Source: Holothuria scabra
Lineage: Eukaryota > Echinodermata > Holothuroidea > Aspidochirotida > Holothuriidae
Reading direction: 5' to 3'
Assembly (NCBI GenBank): GCA_037179385.1
Contig: CM074193.1
Span: 41,448,846 to 41,512,845, forward strand
Length of the DNA: 64,000 nucleotides
A program made the translations under genes and the position numbers. Within the stretch, counting starts at the first letter, position 1. Each line of letters begins with the position of its first letter. The notes below the pieces were generated by a model. That model searched no databases. It was not told the origin of the DNA and saw nothing but the letters and a program-made list of their open reading frames with translations. Of the stretch, positions 1 through 11,587 are shown piece by piece.

Positions 1-680
1 AATATTGGCATTGAAGAAAAACGGGCCAAACGTGACAGTAATTTTGAATTTGATACAAGATATATCTGAAAATCAACAAAAGCATATATGATATAATCGT
101 ATCCCTTAATATTATGCTATGTGTACAATATTGCAGTATTTATTGATGCAAAACGAGAATATGGCGAAATGTTTTTTTTTTTCAGCTACATAGTTCATTT
201 TCCTTTCATTTCAAAATTTTATCTTTGAAATACTATAACTGTGGTTTTTGCAAAGCAATCACTTCGCTGGTTTTACACAACAGTACCTGTGTAAAGAGAA
301 ATATTTGAGCAAAGTTACATTGCATTATCTTGAGAGTCGTAAAAAAGGGAAAATTTGTAAATTGATATAATTCTAATTTTGGAACACTTGGTTACATATC
401 ACACCTATGGTGCTCAAAAGTAATTTAATTCACCCCCAAACCCATTTTCTTTGCTACCATTAGATAGAAAATCTTTATTTTCTTCTTTTATGACAACTGT
501 CACGTATTGATAGGAGGTTCTGCCAAAGTTTTTTTTTTTTATATAAAAAATACCTACTAAAGCATGTTTGTCATTTTGAAAAATGGTCACCAAACCCACT
601 AGCAAAGGGTGATGAAAGGCAGACTGTCACATGTGGACATCCCAAGTGACTAGTGACGTCAATGCTGGTATGCCAAGGTC
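1..680. other. No gene recognised
   Basis: AT-rich sequence with short homopolymer runs. No convincing exon on either strand; the one modest reading frame on the minus strand (414-605) lacks any recognisable domain. It may be intron of the minus-strand receptor whose first coding exon ends at 968, because the missing TM6-TM7 exon must lie at lower coordinates or outside the window. Confidence 0.5.
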
Positions 681-688
681 ATCTATCC

Positions 689-780
689 CAGTGAGCCACA
701 ACTGGAAAAAAGGGCCGTGACCACCTCGACTTAAACCAATTGGTAGGAAACTGGGCCGTAAAACTCCATCTTACTAACTA
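689..780 (+). repeat. 5'-truncated SINE copy (3' body)
   Basis: Starts at the block 'cagtgagccacaactg' and ends 'actccatcttactaacta'. The same 3' body is seen at 35916-36070 (+) and 3028-3312 (-). The flanks carry a near-perfect 8-bp repeat, atctatcc (681-688) and atctaccc (781-788), consistent with a target-site duplication. The tRNA-like head is absent, so this is a 5'-truncated insertion. Confidence 0.7.
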
Positions 781-967
781 ATCTACCCCGAGGTCCTGGG
801 CTGCCAGTATATTTGTGTCGAGTACCATTTACTCCAGAATCGGTGTGTGCTGATGGACACTCGTTTTGGGAGTAAATTTTGCGGCCTATTTTTTATGTAA
901 AGTGTAGACAGCACCAATTGTAATTTAATTTAAGAAAGTGTGTGAAAATGATGTGGGCCCAGCTTAC

Positions 968-1692
968 CTTGATATTGCCCAATTGACAGTTGATACTTGA
1001 TCTACTCTTCTTCTATGGGCCTTCAAATGTCTGAAAATACTCCCATAACAGAAAACGATAATCATTGGAGCTACTGTATAGTAGGGAAATGTTAAGTTTT
1101 GCGGAGTAAAACATTGGTACTGGTTTGTAAGAGTGACTCCAAAGATCCGTACGTCTGAGTTACAAGAATACTGGAGTGTGTCGAAAAATACGGGCAAAAC
1201 TGACACTGTAACAGAACATAACCATGCAAGTAGTAACATAATATAGATATTCCTTCGACAGTAAATTTTAAGGTAAGTCTCAAATCTTTTTGTTGTGAGA
1301 ATCCAACGATTTACGGCAACAAGTACGAGTGTTATTATACTACATCCCACAAACGTGCGTCCTAGCACAATCAATAGACCACATAAAAAATGTATTGACT
1401 TGTCCATACTTTCTTTATTAGCAACAGATAGGCAAATGACAACAAACATAGGTGCAATTGTTAACAAATCCGTCACAGCTAAATTGAGAATAAAAATGTT
1501 TGTCCTCGTTCGGATAGTCCTCGACAGAATAAATGCTATTACGACCAAGGAATTACCAAGAAATGCACACACTATTGCCGTAATGAATACCAGCAGGGTA
1601 ACATAATGAAACCACGATACTTGCAATATTCCATTCGTTGAGAAATTTGTGTACTCCTCAGAGTTATTCATCTCGACACAAAAGTGTTCCAT
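968..1692 (-). CDS. Rhodopsin-class (class A) GPCR, first coding exon, TM1-TM5
   Basis: The ATG at 1692 opens about 241 codons encoding an N-terminus with N-glycosylation sequons (NNS, NFS) followed by five hydrophobic segments. Class A landmarks are visible: GNSLV in TM1, LNLAVTDLL with the conserved Asp in TM2, a Cys just before TM3 (FLCG), VNRW at the end of TM3 where DRY is usual, AWL in TM4, extracellular-loop cysteines, and P/Y in TM5 (VAP...FCYGSIF). The exon ends at a consensus donor (AAG|GTAAGC on the minus strand, 968/967), leaving codon phase 2, so TM6, TM7 and the tail lie in a later exon that I do not see in 1-967. The ligand cannot be assigned. NRW/NRY in place of DRY is known in melatonin-type and some orphan receptors, but that is only a hint. 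Receptor class is confident; subfamily is not. Confidence 0.85.
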
Positions 1693-3010
1693 GCAACTCT
1701 TTCAAGTAAAAATGCCAACAAGGTATATATTGCGTTGCCGTTATGAAACATGTTGCATAGGTCACAAATAGCAAAACTTGATTCAATTAAGCGTTCTACA
1801 GTATTACAAGGGGTGCATAGCCTGTGCGAAATTGAACAAACTAGATGAAAATGACCAATTTCGTTTTGTATTTTTACCTTTAAAAAATATACGAAGTTTC
1901 ATTTGATAGATTAATCATTGATGTAGAAAATGACACAAGCAACGATCCAGGGAATTGATTAATTATTTAAACTAGACTAGTAATTGAGCTTTTTACGAAG
2001 TCTTCTTTATCAGTTTATCAAGATAATTTTAATATTATACTTTCAAAATGCTATACATAGTAATAAAATTGTATTTACATAGGATACTGAGAAGAAAGCT
2101 TGAACGATTTATTAGGGCCACATACTTCTGAGGTGTTTGCAATATGATTAAAAGTTGAATCGAGGGAATTTGGGGCGACGTTTAAAGCATATTTTTTCCA
2201 AAATTCTATTGGACTTCTCGGTCTTTCGACCAACATTATATTTAGTGCATGATATTTTCAGCCAGTCAAGAACTGAATCACTTGTGTCAGCTGACCATGC
2301 AGACACATAACGTTTGAAATCGTCATCTCACCAAATCATTACATGTAAGGATAATACCTCCTCATTCAGTCATATTTGGTAGAATTTGAGGTACGTTCTT
2401 TAATCTCTACCTTGTTTAATCAAAGTTTCTACGCAAAGTTGAGCAAAGTTGAGTTAAGCAGTCCTCAAAGTTGAGCAAACATTTCTTAAATTCCTTTTTC
2501 ATTCACAGGAATTACTTGTGGCATTGGTATAAGGAAAAGAAGGCGTGGCCAACATTTCGACATAAAAATTTTAAATTTACTCCTTGTAGCAAGAGATAGT
2601 TTTACCCAAAGAGGAAGTTGTTCATCAGAAAAGTAAAAAATAATGATGTTTGTTGCTTTTCTTAAAAAAAAAAGAGCTATAAAATTTGTCACTATAACCA
2701 ACGTATCAGAGATGTAGTACATATAGCTGGTATTATATGTTGCTAAGAGGTATTTTACAAGTTCGCTTTTTAAATCCCTTGTGGTTTCGCCGAAGGGCCC
2801 TTTGACATTTGTTGGGTGCTTTGTGGTTGTTGGGCTGGACTGCAGTGGCAGCAACTAGATTTCAGTAGTATTGTAACAAACACTCTTTTGTTCCCTGTTG
2901 CACGGTATGTATAGGTTGTTCATCATTGCTTGTGTGATCAGTCACAGTTTTGTTTGGGTTGGGGATTCTTCTTTAGTTTGACAGTGCTCGTTCCTACGTA
3001 CTTAAAAAGC
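1693..3010. other. No gene recognised; small repeat fragment near 2778-2808
   Basis: The 5' flank of the receptor exon and adjacent sequence. I see no supported exon. The 31 bases near 2778-2808 (gtggtttcgccgaagggccc core) resemble part of the dispersed repeat found at 3895-4030 and 6826-6960. A minus-strand frame at 2486-2854 is open for 122 codons with one hydrophobic stretch, but it shows no family motif and overlaps this repeat. Confidence 0.4.
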
Positions 3011-3027
3011 ACTGGCCTTTGTCAGAG

Positions 3028-3312
3028 TTAGTTAGGTAGTTAGTTGGTTGGTTGGTTGGCTGGTCGGCTGGTCGGCTGGTCGGTTGGTTGGTTAGTTAGA
3101 TTTTTACGGCCCATTTTCCAGTCTATTAGTTCACGTCAAGCCGGCCACGGCCCTTTTTGTGGCTCACTGGCTTGTTTTCCCTACCCCATTGCTTATGAGG
3201 AGCATTACGCACGGCGGCAGAAGGTTCCAATTCCGTTTGGTATGACTAGACCTGGGAATCGAACTTCCGCGTGAGAGGCGGATGCCCTATCTTTAGACCA
3301 AACACGCGGTAC
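3028..3312 (-). mobile_element. Full-length tRNA-derived SINE with 12-bp target duplication
   Basis: Read on the minus strand, the head at 3312-3250 has a tRNA-like polymerase III promoter: an A-box-like segment (3302-3284, tggtctaaagatagggc) and a B box (3264-3254, gttcgattccc). It continues through the family body (actgccgcc..., agcaatgggg, cagtgagccac, actgggccgtaaaa-like) and ends in a simple tail of TAACC/CCAAC-type repeats (3028-3101). It is flanked by cctttgtcagag (3016-3027) and cctttgccagag (3313-3324), 11 of 12 identical, which is a target-site duplication. This is the most complete copy of the SINE in the window. Confidence 0.85.
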
Positions 3313-3689
3313 CCTTTGCCAGAGTGTCGGGAGCACTTAAAGGCCCAGTTCTCTCACCCCAAACATGCCAATTCTCCTTACCTTCTCACTGAAGCCCCTC
3401 CAACAGTTGTCTGAAATTCATCCTCATCCAGATACAATCTCAGTTTATTGACTCAAGGTGAGTATAGAAAAACTCAATTTATATAATCAAAACACTTTTA
3501 GTGCCGTTCATGCTGTGTAATATAAGCTTTTGTACTCTGCATTGTTTGAATTAGCTGTCACTCAAAGAGCTTCGCCAATTATGAATTCCGGTATCGCCTT
3601 ACCAAAATTGTAGTTTGGGGTGAGAGGTTTGGCCCTTTAAGAAAAAGAGAGACGGCTTCTCGGCTTTTTGACTTAGATTATGTGATAAG

Positions 3690-3856
3690 ATTTTGTTTGC
3701 TGTTTGTTTTGTAGACGTTGTAAATATCTGTTATCTTTTTTCTTGGTTGCAGGGAGTCATCCACTTTGTAAAGCCAATTTTGGTTTTCTGGATGACTTCC
3801 TTTCACATCATATTGTAACATGTAATGTGATTAAAACAAATAAATGAAATGAAATG
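3690..3856 (+). repeat. LINE 3' end (CR1/L2-like) with stem-loop and (AAATG) tail
   Basis: Contains an 11-bp stem with one mismatch (gggagtcatcc at 3752-3762 with ggatgacttcc at 3790-3800), with an inner CCAA/TTGG pairing, followed by AATAAA and the short tail aaatgaaatgaaatg. A 3'-terminal hairpin plus short tandem tail is typical of CR1/L2-type LINE 3' ends. Assignment is from this architecture only; no coding part is present. Confidence 0.45.
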
Positions 3857-3894
3857 TGCAGTATCTGTTCTTTTCATCCAGTCTAGAATGGAGC

Positions 3895-4030
3895 CATACA
3901 TGACAGACTAATTATGTAAATGGTCTGGGGCCGTTAGATTGGTCACATTTTGTCCTTCAGTGGACGTAATAGCTTCTTCGGGAAGCAGTGAAAGTTTTGG
4001 TTTCGTCGAACGGCCTTTTCATAGAAGATA
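3895..4030 (+). repeat. Dispersed repeat, copy 1 (inverted partner at 6826-6960)
   Basis: Shares an ordered series of blocks with the reverse complement of 6826-6960: atgtaaatggtctg, ttgtcctt-agtggac, agcttcttcgggaagcagt, and ggtttcg-cgaacggcc. About three quarters of positions agree by eye. Copies lie in opposite orientation about 2.8 kb apart. The family is unknown to me and no coding capacity is visible. Confidence 0.6.
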
Positions 4031-6825
4031 GGGAGGATTTTTGAAAAAGACACGGAAGGGGCTATTGAAAGAGTACCAGCCAAAGTTTACTTGTTTGCAA
4101 TGAATCTCATACACACTTAGTATATATCGTTTGATTAACATTTCTTTAAACTTTTGCACATGTTTCAAATTATGAATCTTCGAGAGAATCCCTTCTCAAT
4201 ATTTATAGAAATCTGTCCGTTTTCTATGGAACTGCTTGAGAGTTCCTAAAAAAGCCTCCACTCATCTCCACAGAAATTTTCACTTTTCCTATACATAGAA
4301 CCGCTATAGAATTTCTATAAAACCCCCACTAATCTCTACAGAAATTTTCCTTTTTTCTTTAATCCTACAGACTGAGTTTCTTTATAAAAGTGGCACATTT
4401 TGCTGTAAACCCCCTACGAATTTCTTTAGAAATTCTTTGCAGTTACTTTAGAGCTGTTTTGAAGAAACTCAGTCTACTAGGATTGTATAGGGAAAGTGTA
4501 AAGGAAAACTGTATAGCAAACTTTGTTCACGTCAGACGTAATTATATTCTGACAACCTGTCAAAAGTGTTAAGGAGAGAGGTTCCCACTAAGTTTCCAGA
4601 AAAAGACAGAAAATATCATTTCCGAGAGGAAACTGGTCGATCCGGCGAGGGTGATTTCCGTTAAACTATTGAGGTATGAATATACCTCATTCAAATTTTA
4701 GGCCACTTTCCGTGCAAATATTGGTTGCGCTCCGCATAGTCTTCCCACAAGTTGCAGCTCCCAGAGTCCAAAATACTGAATGGATGAGCAATTTGTCAGA
4801 TGGATTAACTACCGAAAGTACATAAAAGAACACAATAGAAAGGATTATTACCCCCATCGCCAATTAAAAAGGCATTTTACCTATTGGATCATTCTATGTT
4901 TCTGCATGCTACTCAGGATGCTTACATTAGCTTGGACATTAATTTAAAAACATTGAGGGATATTTTGCCCAACAGTTACTATGCTTTCTTAAAAATTATA
5001 CAAACAACTCTTTACGAATCTTCAAGTTGTCGTTAAAGTCAAACTGCTACTCGAATACACCTCCAAGTAATGACAGTAGCCTCTTGAAAGATATCTCATG
5101 CAGAATAACGAGATTGTCGTCTAAGTTATACTGCCTCTCAGTAAATAGGTATTTGCAATAATAGCAATGATCCTTGGAACCGTTACATTCAGTGCCTGCG
5201 GGAACTAAAGAACTGAGATTGAAACCTGTGCATTCAAAGTCCGCTTTAATTTGTGTACTTTAATATGCTTACTTCTGACTAATAGACTAATATGTAGCCT
5301 GGTTATTACATAAACGTACTTTGAGCAGATTTTGTTTTCATGCGTCCTCTGTCAGAGTTATGTTATAAGGCTCCCTGTTATCTGTAATCATACAATTTCC
5401 ATCGCTGTAACTGACAATAAAACAGTGAAGATTATTGGCAATCAGGTCTTGACAGGGAATATTAATCTTTTATTACACCACCTCGTCTTTCCCTTCCGAA
5501 ATGATTTTTTGAAGATAAGATAGGATAAGATTAGGTCAATTTTATGTAACCCCACAAGGGTAACCGAGTGCTCGCATTTAAATATAACATACATAAAACA
5601 GCAAATTATACGAATCATATAAAATAGATAGCAATGCACAAGTAGAGTTTACGAAGTAAAAACTTAGAAACATAAGACACCAAAGCAAAAGGTTGAAAAA
5701 GATAAAGAGGTTGAGAAGACTCCAGAGTAACAAATAATGTTAAGAACGATTTAGATTCGAATTGCCTTATTTAATCAATTGCGGAATAAATAATGACTCT
5801 TGACTAATTTTACAAGTCAATGTAGCCTCATCTTGCCACTTCGTGGTATCAGTGCTCTATCAAGAAGTCCACGTAGCAGGTGTTCATCACTGGGCAGAAT
5901 ACTGTCGAATAAGACCTCAAAAAGCTGTCAGTAGGATATGACTTTGGGTGACAGTCTTTTCACACGACCTGCTTACTTTATCATTATTCAAACCCCACAG
6001 ATGACAGATGTATGAAACATGCAGAGGATTTTGCTTTGGACAATGAACCTGTTCATGACATGCAGAAAATACATAATGCCAGGAAATGCAACTATCTGAA
6101 ACATCCCGAGACATTTATAATTACCCACCCTTTCCACTGCACTAACCTTAAAAATGACGTTGGTTGATATCGGAGTTACGAAAGCCAGTTACCATTTGTT
6201 TTGTCTTGTTAATATTAAGAATATAAAGAAATTTAACCCAACAAAGAGGTGTCATTTGCAAGTTGTTCTTTGACCATCCTTCAAATGTATTCAACGTGAG
6301 CAGTGAAGACACGAAAGAGGTCTTTCAGGGTAAAAAAAAATTTGTGAGAATTACTGTTAAATGGAAATTTTGAGTATTTTTCGGATTATATGACATTTTC
6401 AACGTCTCTAAGGAATGTTGTGGACAGCAGTTTCAGCAATAATAAATCCGAATGCCGCTGAAATACAGCCAGCATTCCACATGTTATTGACATCAACTGT
6501 CTGTTTATATTACCAAGTGTTTTTTACTGTCATAGTTCAACACCTATTTGATGAGTTGATAATCCTGATAAGATATCGGATTCCAGTGCAAAAGCTGTTC
6601 ATGTGTTGCACAGAAACCCCTTACTATATCTTGTTGTTCTGGAAATGAAATTGTTTTTGTAGCATTGAGCTACCTCTTTTGGAACTGGTGAGTTATTTCT
6701 AAGTTTAGTTTTCTTCCTTTCTTTGTAACGGGAGTATATAGGTTTAAGGGCGGGTGGAAGGAATTGAAGAACTCACTCTAGTGTACTTCTTTGTGTACTT
6801 TTTCCAAAGTCCTTCCGAAATTCTG
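4031..6825. other. No gene recognised
   Basis: AT-rich intergenic sequence. Open frames here are short, overlap each other on both strands and show no domains. Around 4195-4440 there are loosely repeated phrases (tctacagaaatttt-type) suggesting a decayed short tandem or dispersed repeat, but I cannot define a unit. Confidence 0.4.
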
Positions 6826-6960
6826 GCAAAGGGCCGTTCGGCGAAACCAAACTTGAAACTGCTTCCCGAAGAAGCTATAAGTCCACTTAAGGACAACACT
6901 TGACCAACCTCAAGACCTTCAGACCATTTACATTATTGGTCTACAATGCATGGCACGTTA
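6826..6960 (-). repeat. Dispersed repeat, copy 2 (inverted relative to 3895-4030)
   Basis: The reverse complement follows 3895-4030 block by block: atgtaaatggtctg near 6940, agcttcttcgggaagcagtt near 6870, and the ggtttcgccgaacggcccttt end near 6830. It marks a moderately diverged interspersed element of unknown class. Confidence 0.6.
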
Positions 6961-8410
6961 AGTTGTCTTCATAAATTCCATATTAGCCCCACCGATTACC
7001 ACAGACAGTTACCCATGGGCAATAAGCACTAAGGAAGGGAATTCAATGATGAGGGTACATGAGAGTTACATATCGGGGAGAGAAGGGATGTTTTGTTGTT
7101 CTTTGTTATATTAGATTCTCCAATAATTTAGCACAATAGGCTTTTCATTTACACTTCAAGTTCAAGTTTAACTTTTTTGAGTCCCAAGAGGAGAATTCCA
7201 AGCTCGCAATGGAAACATATAAGTACAAAAACATAAAAATAAACATACAAAGATTTCAAGCATAAAATTTCAAATACAAAAAAGTTAAACCAGAAGGTTA
7301 AGAGGAGAAGTAGAAAATAAAAGACAAAGAGTGAAGTGATAAGAATTAGGTCTAGCGTTAAAGACTATCAATAAAAAGTTGGATACACCGGGGGATAAAA
7401 GATGATTTATGTCTATTTGCAGCTGCATTAGGAATTCTCATTCGACCAAATATGAGGGATTATAGCACATTGTCTTATGTAGGGTGACGAGAGTCATTCA
7501 GAACACTACTGAGCTTATGTACAATGCAATGTTCATACGACGAGTAAAAAACGAACTAATCATTACCTTAAATACGTCCGTCTCGTTTAATATTTATCAG
7601 TATTTATATAGTAACGTTCATTTATTGGATATTTGCCTTCTTTCCAAGGCGTGTTTGAAAGACCTTCTGACCATGCAAAAGCACAGCGAGAGGGGGACAG
7701 GGACTGGTGAGAACCCAGGTAATCACTTTTGCATGGCCCAAATGCCCCTTCTTTCGTAAAAACAGCCTCATTGTCCTTTTGAGTTCACAAGTAGAGTTCA
7801 GTGAAGGTCACCCCGATTGATTTCGATTAGCGTAAATGTTATTTGTTTCCTGTGATGAATTCGAATATTTATGTTAATTAGTTGTGTTAGGCGCAACCGA
7901 AGTGCAGTAGTGATATATAGTTGCAACCATCCTTGCGACATTTGAAAAAAATGACCGAAGACCACGCTTAAATGTAATCTGGCAGTCCTCAATAGAATCA
8001 AAGAGAAAAAGACATGCTCCTCTCCATTTTTCAGCGGCATAACCCTGCATATCAACCCATCAATGGTAGAATGGTGGAACACATCGAATAAAAAATGTAC
8101 CCCTTACCTGACACCTTGGTTTCTGATTTTTTTTACAACAAAACAAGGAAACAAAAGAAAAACCGCCATAAAAGCGTACCTGACTATTATATCCTTACGC
8201 TGGGCAGTTAAATATGTTGACTAGTTTGCGCTTGGCTATATAATTTATTCAATAAAAACTACCCACAAGTGTCATAAAACACGAGCCCTAATTCCGTTTT
8301 TTACAAGCTCTCTTCAAAATTTCATGTTCAGAAAGAATTGAATATATTATTACTTCTATTATTATTGCTGGAAAGAGCTTTGCATCCATCATGATAAGCA
8401 TGAATCCATG
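6961..8410. other. No gene recognised
   Basis: Intergenic. Frames of 91-94 codons at 7484-7759 (+) and 7798-8082 (-) have no domain and no convincing splice context. I see no RNA gene or clear repeat. Confidence 0.4.
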
Positions 8411-8439
8411 TATTATTATTATTATTATTATTATTATTT
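8411..8439. repeat. (ATT)n microsatellite at 3' end of R2/R4-like fragment
   Basis: About nine ATT units. Because the neighbouring LINE fragment runs on the minus strand, in its sense this is an (AAT)n tail or target directly after its 3' untranslated sequence. Confidence 0.9.
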
Positions 8440-8499
8440 CTTGTTCTTTCTCAACTTCTATGTTGGTAGGTGTCTTCTTTTTACTCGGATCTCGGAGTC

Positions 8500-9655
8500 C
8501 TACCCGGACTCTGGGAGATCGAGTATCCTTCTGAGGATGTGGGCAGTGCCTAGTAGTGCTGTCTTTGTAAGTTGTTGCACTTTGTGTTTGCCAGGTATGT
8601 GTTGTAAGTGTCTCTCTAGGTTGTTGGTGTTTGCTCCGAGTGCGCCGATTACTACGGGGATGACTTTTGCTTTTATGTTCCACAGTTTCTGTATTTCGAG
8701 TTTCAGGTCTTGGTACTTGTCTACTTTTTCATTTTCCTTCTCGACTATATGTGAGTCGTTGGGTATTGCCACATCTATTATTAGCCCTTCCTGTGTTCCT
8801 TTGTCTATGATTACCAAGTCCGGTCGGCGAGCCGTTATTACTCTATCAGTCCTGATTTCGAAGTCCCAGAGGATCTTAGCCTTGTCGTTCTCTTCTGTTG
8901 GGTTGGGTTTGTGTAGCCATGTGTTCGTTGTTGTTGGGATGCCGTAGTGCTGACATACTTCGTAGTGTATTGCGGCTGCTACATTGTTGTGCCTGGTCTT
9001 ATAGAGGCTTCCGGCTATCTTAGGGCAGGCTGTGATTATATGGGCAACTGTCTCATCTTTGTCCTTGCACATTCTACACTTGGGATCATTCATTGTGTGA
9101 AGTACTTTTGTCTTGTGGCATTTTGTATTCAGGGCCTGGTCTTGCGCGGCTGTAATTAACGCCTCTGTTTCAATCTTCAGACCTGTGCTCCCTTTCAGCC
9201 ATTTGTATGTGTTTTCAGTGGATGCCACCTCAGGTACTTGCCGTTTGTATTGTCCATGTAGCTGTTTGTTGGACCACTTGTTGATGTACTCCGTCCTCCA
9301 TTCTGCCATTTCCTCTTTCTTTGACTTGTACCCGGTTATCGCTCTATGTTTCCAGACTGCCTCTATGAGTGGGTCCGTGTCTATGGCTAATGTGATGTAC
9401 TCCTGAAGTCCCGCACACTGGAATTTTACTGTGGCCGAGACTTCCTTCAGACCCCTTCCGCCGTCTTTTCTTGGGAGGTATAGTCGTTGTATGTCAGCCC
9501 TGGGGTGGAGTCCTCCATACATGTTCATTGTCTTGCGTGTCATTCTGTCCAGTTGTTCGAGTTCTGTCTGTTTCCAGTCAATTATGCCTGCGGTGTATGT
9601 GATTACTGGTATTGCGTATGTGTTAATTGCTTGTATCTTGTTTCTGCCATTGAGT
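8500..9655 (-). pseudogene. 5'-truncated R2/R4-type LINE: C-terminal end of reverse transcriptase polyprotein with restriction-like endonuclease
   Basis: The minus-strand frame is open from the (AAT)n junction at about 9655 to a stop at 8500. The first residues (NRLNGRNKIQAINTYAIPV, then AGIIDW) match the segment after the RT domain in R2-like elements. There follows a CCHC knuckle (C-x2-C-x8-H-x4-C, CRMCKDKDETVAHIITAC) and then a PD-(D/E)xK-type endonuclease core: RRPDLVIID, IIDVAIP, EKVDKYQDLK, VIPVVIGALGA. These are the marks of single-ORF LINEs with a restriction-like endonuclease (R2, R4/Dong, NeSL groups). No RT catalytic motifs remain, so the copy is dead. Both sides abut (ATT)n: 8411-8439 at its 3' end and 9656 onwards at its truncated 5' end. 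R4-clade Dong elements are known to insert in TAA repeats, which makes R4 a reasonable guess. Confidence 0.85.
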
Positions 9656-10245
<590 letters not shown>

Positions 10246-10362
10246 CGAGCCTGACATGGCGGGAGAGTAGTTGAAATCACTTTGGGCTCTCGAAGAATTT
10301 ACCTTTTACGAAGGCATCGTCGCAAATATATTATTTTGCTCCTTACCATATGGTTTTTGGAC

Positions 10363-11184
10363 ATGTCAAAGTCAACTCAGGCTAAACGTGGGCGACCAGT
10401 TGGTTCATATGGTAAGAGAAAACGGGACGAACTTGCACGCCTTAGTCAGCAAGCCAGCTTAGGCTTTACACAGTCTGATCCTAACGTTAGTACATTAGGA
10501 GAAAGCATGTCCAACGTGGAATTGTTTGAGAGTGAGGGCGAAGACCTACCCTCAAAGTTCAGCAGAGTGCTCGATGAGGCTATGCAAAATATCTCTCAAC
10601 AGCTGCAGGACTTAAACACCGAACTGAGAGGCATTGTGGATAAACATACCAAGCAAATTAAAGAACTTCAAAATCAAAATAAGAAGCTGAATGATAAAGT
10701 CAAAGACTTGGAACTTAAAGTACAGCAGCTACAGGGAGAAAGGCAGACTCAGGCTGACCAACTCAACAAGCAGGAACGTTTCTCGAGAAGGAACAATTTA
10801 AGAATTGTTGGAGTTAAAACAGAGGAAGGAGAGCGACCAATTAACATAGCCAAGGAGATCTTCGCTAAAGCTGGTGTGGAAAATTGCCACATTGAGAGAG
10901 CGCATCGGGACGGGCGAGTCGTTGAAGGGAGGGATCGTCATATCCTGGTCAAAGTTTCGTTTTATATGGACAAAGTTACCCTTTTGCGGAATTCTCGCTC
11001 TCGTCTCTCAGAGGAAGATTATTTTTTGACTGATGACCTAACTGTGGTAGATCTAAAAGAAAAGAGGAAGCATTCCAGAGAGGTAGCCATGCTCTATCAA
11101 CAGGGTACCAAACTACGATTCTATGGAGGGCGATGGAGGAAGTCAGGTGGTGAGCCTTACAACTTCGATGACACCAATGAATAA
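10363..11184 (+). CDS. LINE A ORF1 protein: AT-hook-like N-terminus, coiled coil, L1 ORF1p-type RNA-binding domain
   Basis: The ATG at 10363 is preferred because the upstream in-frame extension is not conserved with LINEs C and D. Residues 8-20 read KRGRPVGSYGKRK, an AT-hook-like basic GRP motif. A heptad-rich coiled coil (about residues 75-130: LQDLNTELR, IKELQNQNKKL, VKDLELKVQQLQ) precedes NKQERFSRRNNLRIVGV, IERAHRDGR and RHILVKVSFY, which are the RRM-like core of L1 ORF1 proteins (Transposase_22 family). The C-terminal DDLTVVDLKEKR and LRFYGGRW correspond to the C-terminal domain. About 273 aa, uninterrupted. Expected role: trimeric RNA chaperone coating LINE RNA in the RNP. Confidence 0.85.
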   Translation: MSKSTQAKRGRPVGSYGKRKRDELARLSQQASLGFTQSDPNVSTLGESMSNVELFESEGEDLPSKFSRVLDEAMQNISQQLQDLNTELRGIVDKHTKQIKELQNQNKKLNDKVKDLELKVQQLQGERQTQADQLNKQERFSRRNNLRIVGVKTEEGERPINIAKEIFAKAGVENCHIERAHRDGRVVEGRDRHILVKVSFYMDKVTLLRNSRSRLSEEDYFLTDDLTVVDLKEKRKHSREVAMLYQQGTKLRFYGGRWRKSGGEPYNFDDTNE

Positions 11185-11587
11185 ATAAAAACCAAAACTG
11201 ATTCTGGACTGCAACTAGACGATTTTTATAATCTTTGGCTAAGTTCTGTTCTTTTAGGAAGCCATTAATTTATATATGGATGATTTTCAAGCCCAAACCA
11301 TATTTCTTCCTAGTCGGGCTTTTCGTTCTTTATGTCCAGCACGATTTCGTTTGTGTAGGACTTTTTCTTAATGGAGAAGGAACCGTTTTTCCCGTCGGGA
11401 CTAACTATCTTTTCTTCCATTTGGATGGGATTCTTTTTACCTTTAACTATATCTCCTTTAATCGTGAATCTATGCTCTGTGTTCTTCCTATGTAAGTTCT
11501 GTCGTGTATTTACGATTTATTTTTTGTTTATCTTTTCTATTCGTGATACCCCTTTAAAGTCTAGTAATCAGCTTTATGGTATTTGCC

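Noticed and set aside
2486..2854. Minus-strand 122-codon frame with a hydrophobic segment
   Set aside because: No family motif, no good splice sites noticed, and it overlaps a dispersed-repeat fragment.
3250..3312. Functional tRNA genes at 3250-3312 (-) and 56023-56090 (+)
   Set aside because: Both have A- and B-box-like promoters but no proper acceptor-stem pairing that I can see, and both continue into a shared SINE body.
5510..7450. Possible repeat pair at 5510-5800 and 7145-7450
   Set aside because: Only loose similarity by eye (gctcgca, gaaacata, aggt-ta phrases) in very A-rich sequence; could be compositional.
8408..9406. Plus-strand frames of 70-179 codons opposite the R2/R4-like fragment
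   Set aside because: Antisense shadows of a frame with clear RT/endonuclease homology.
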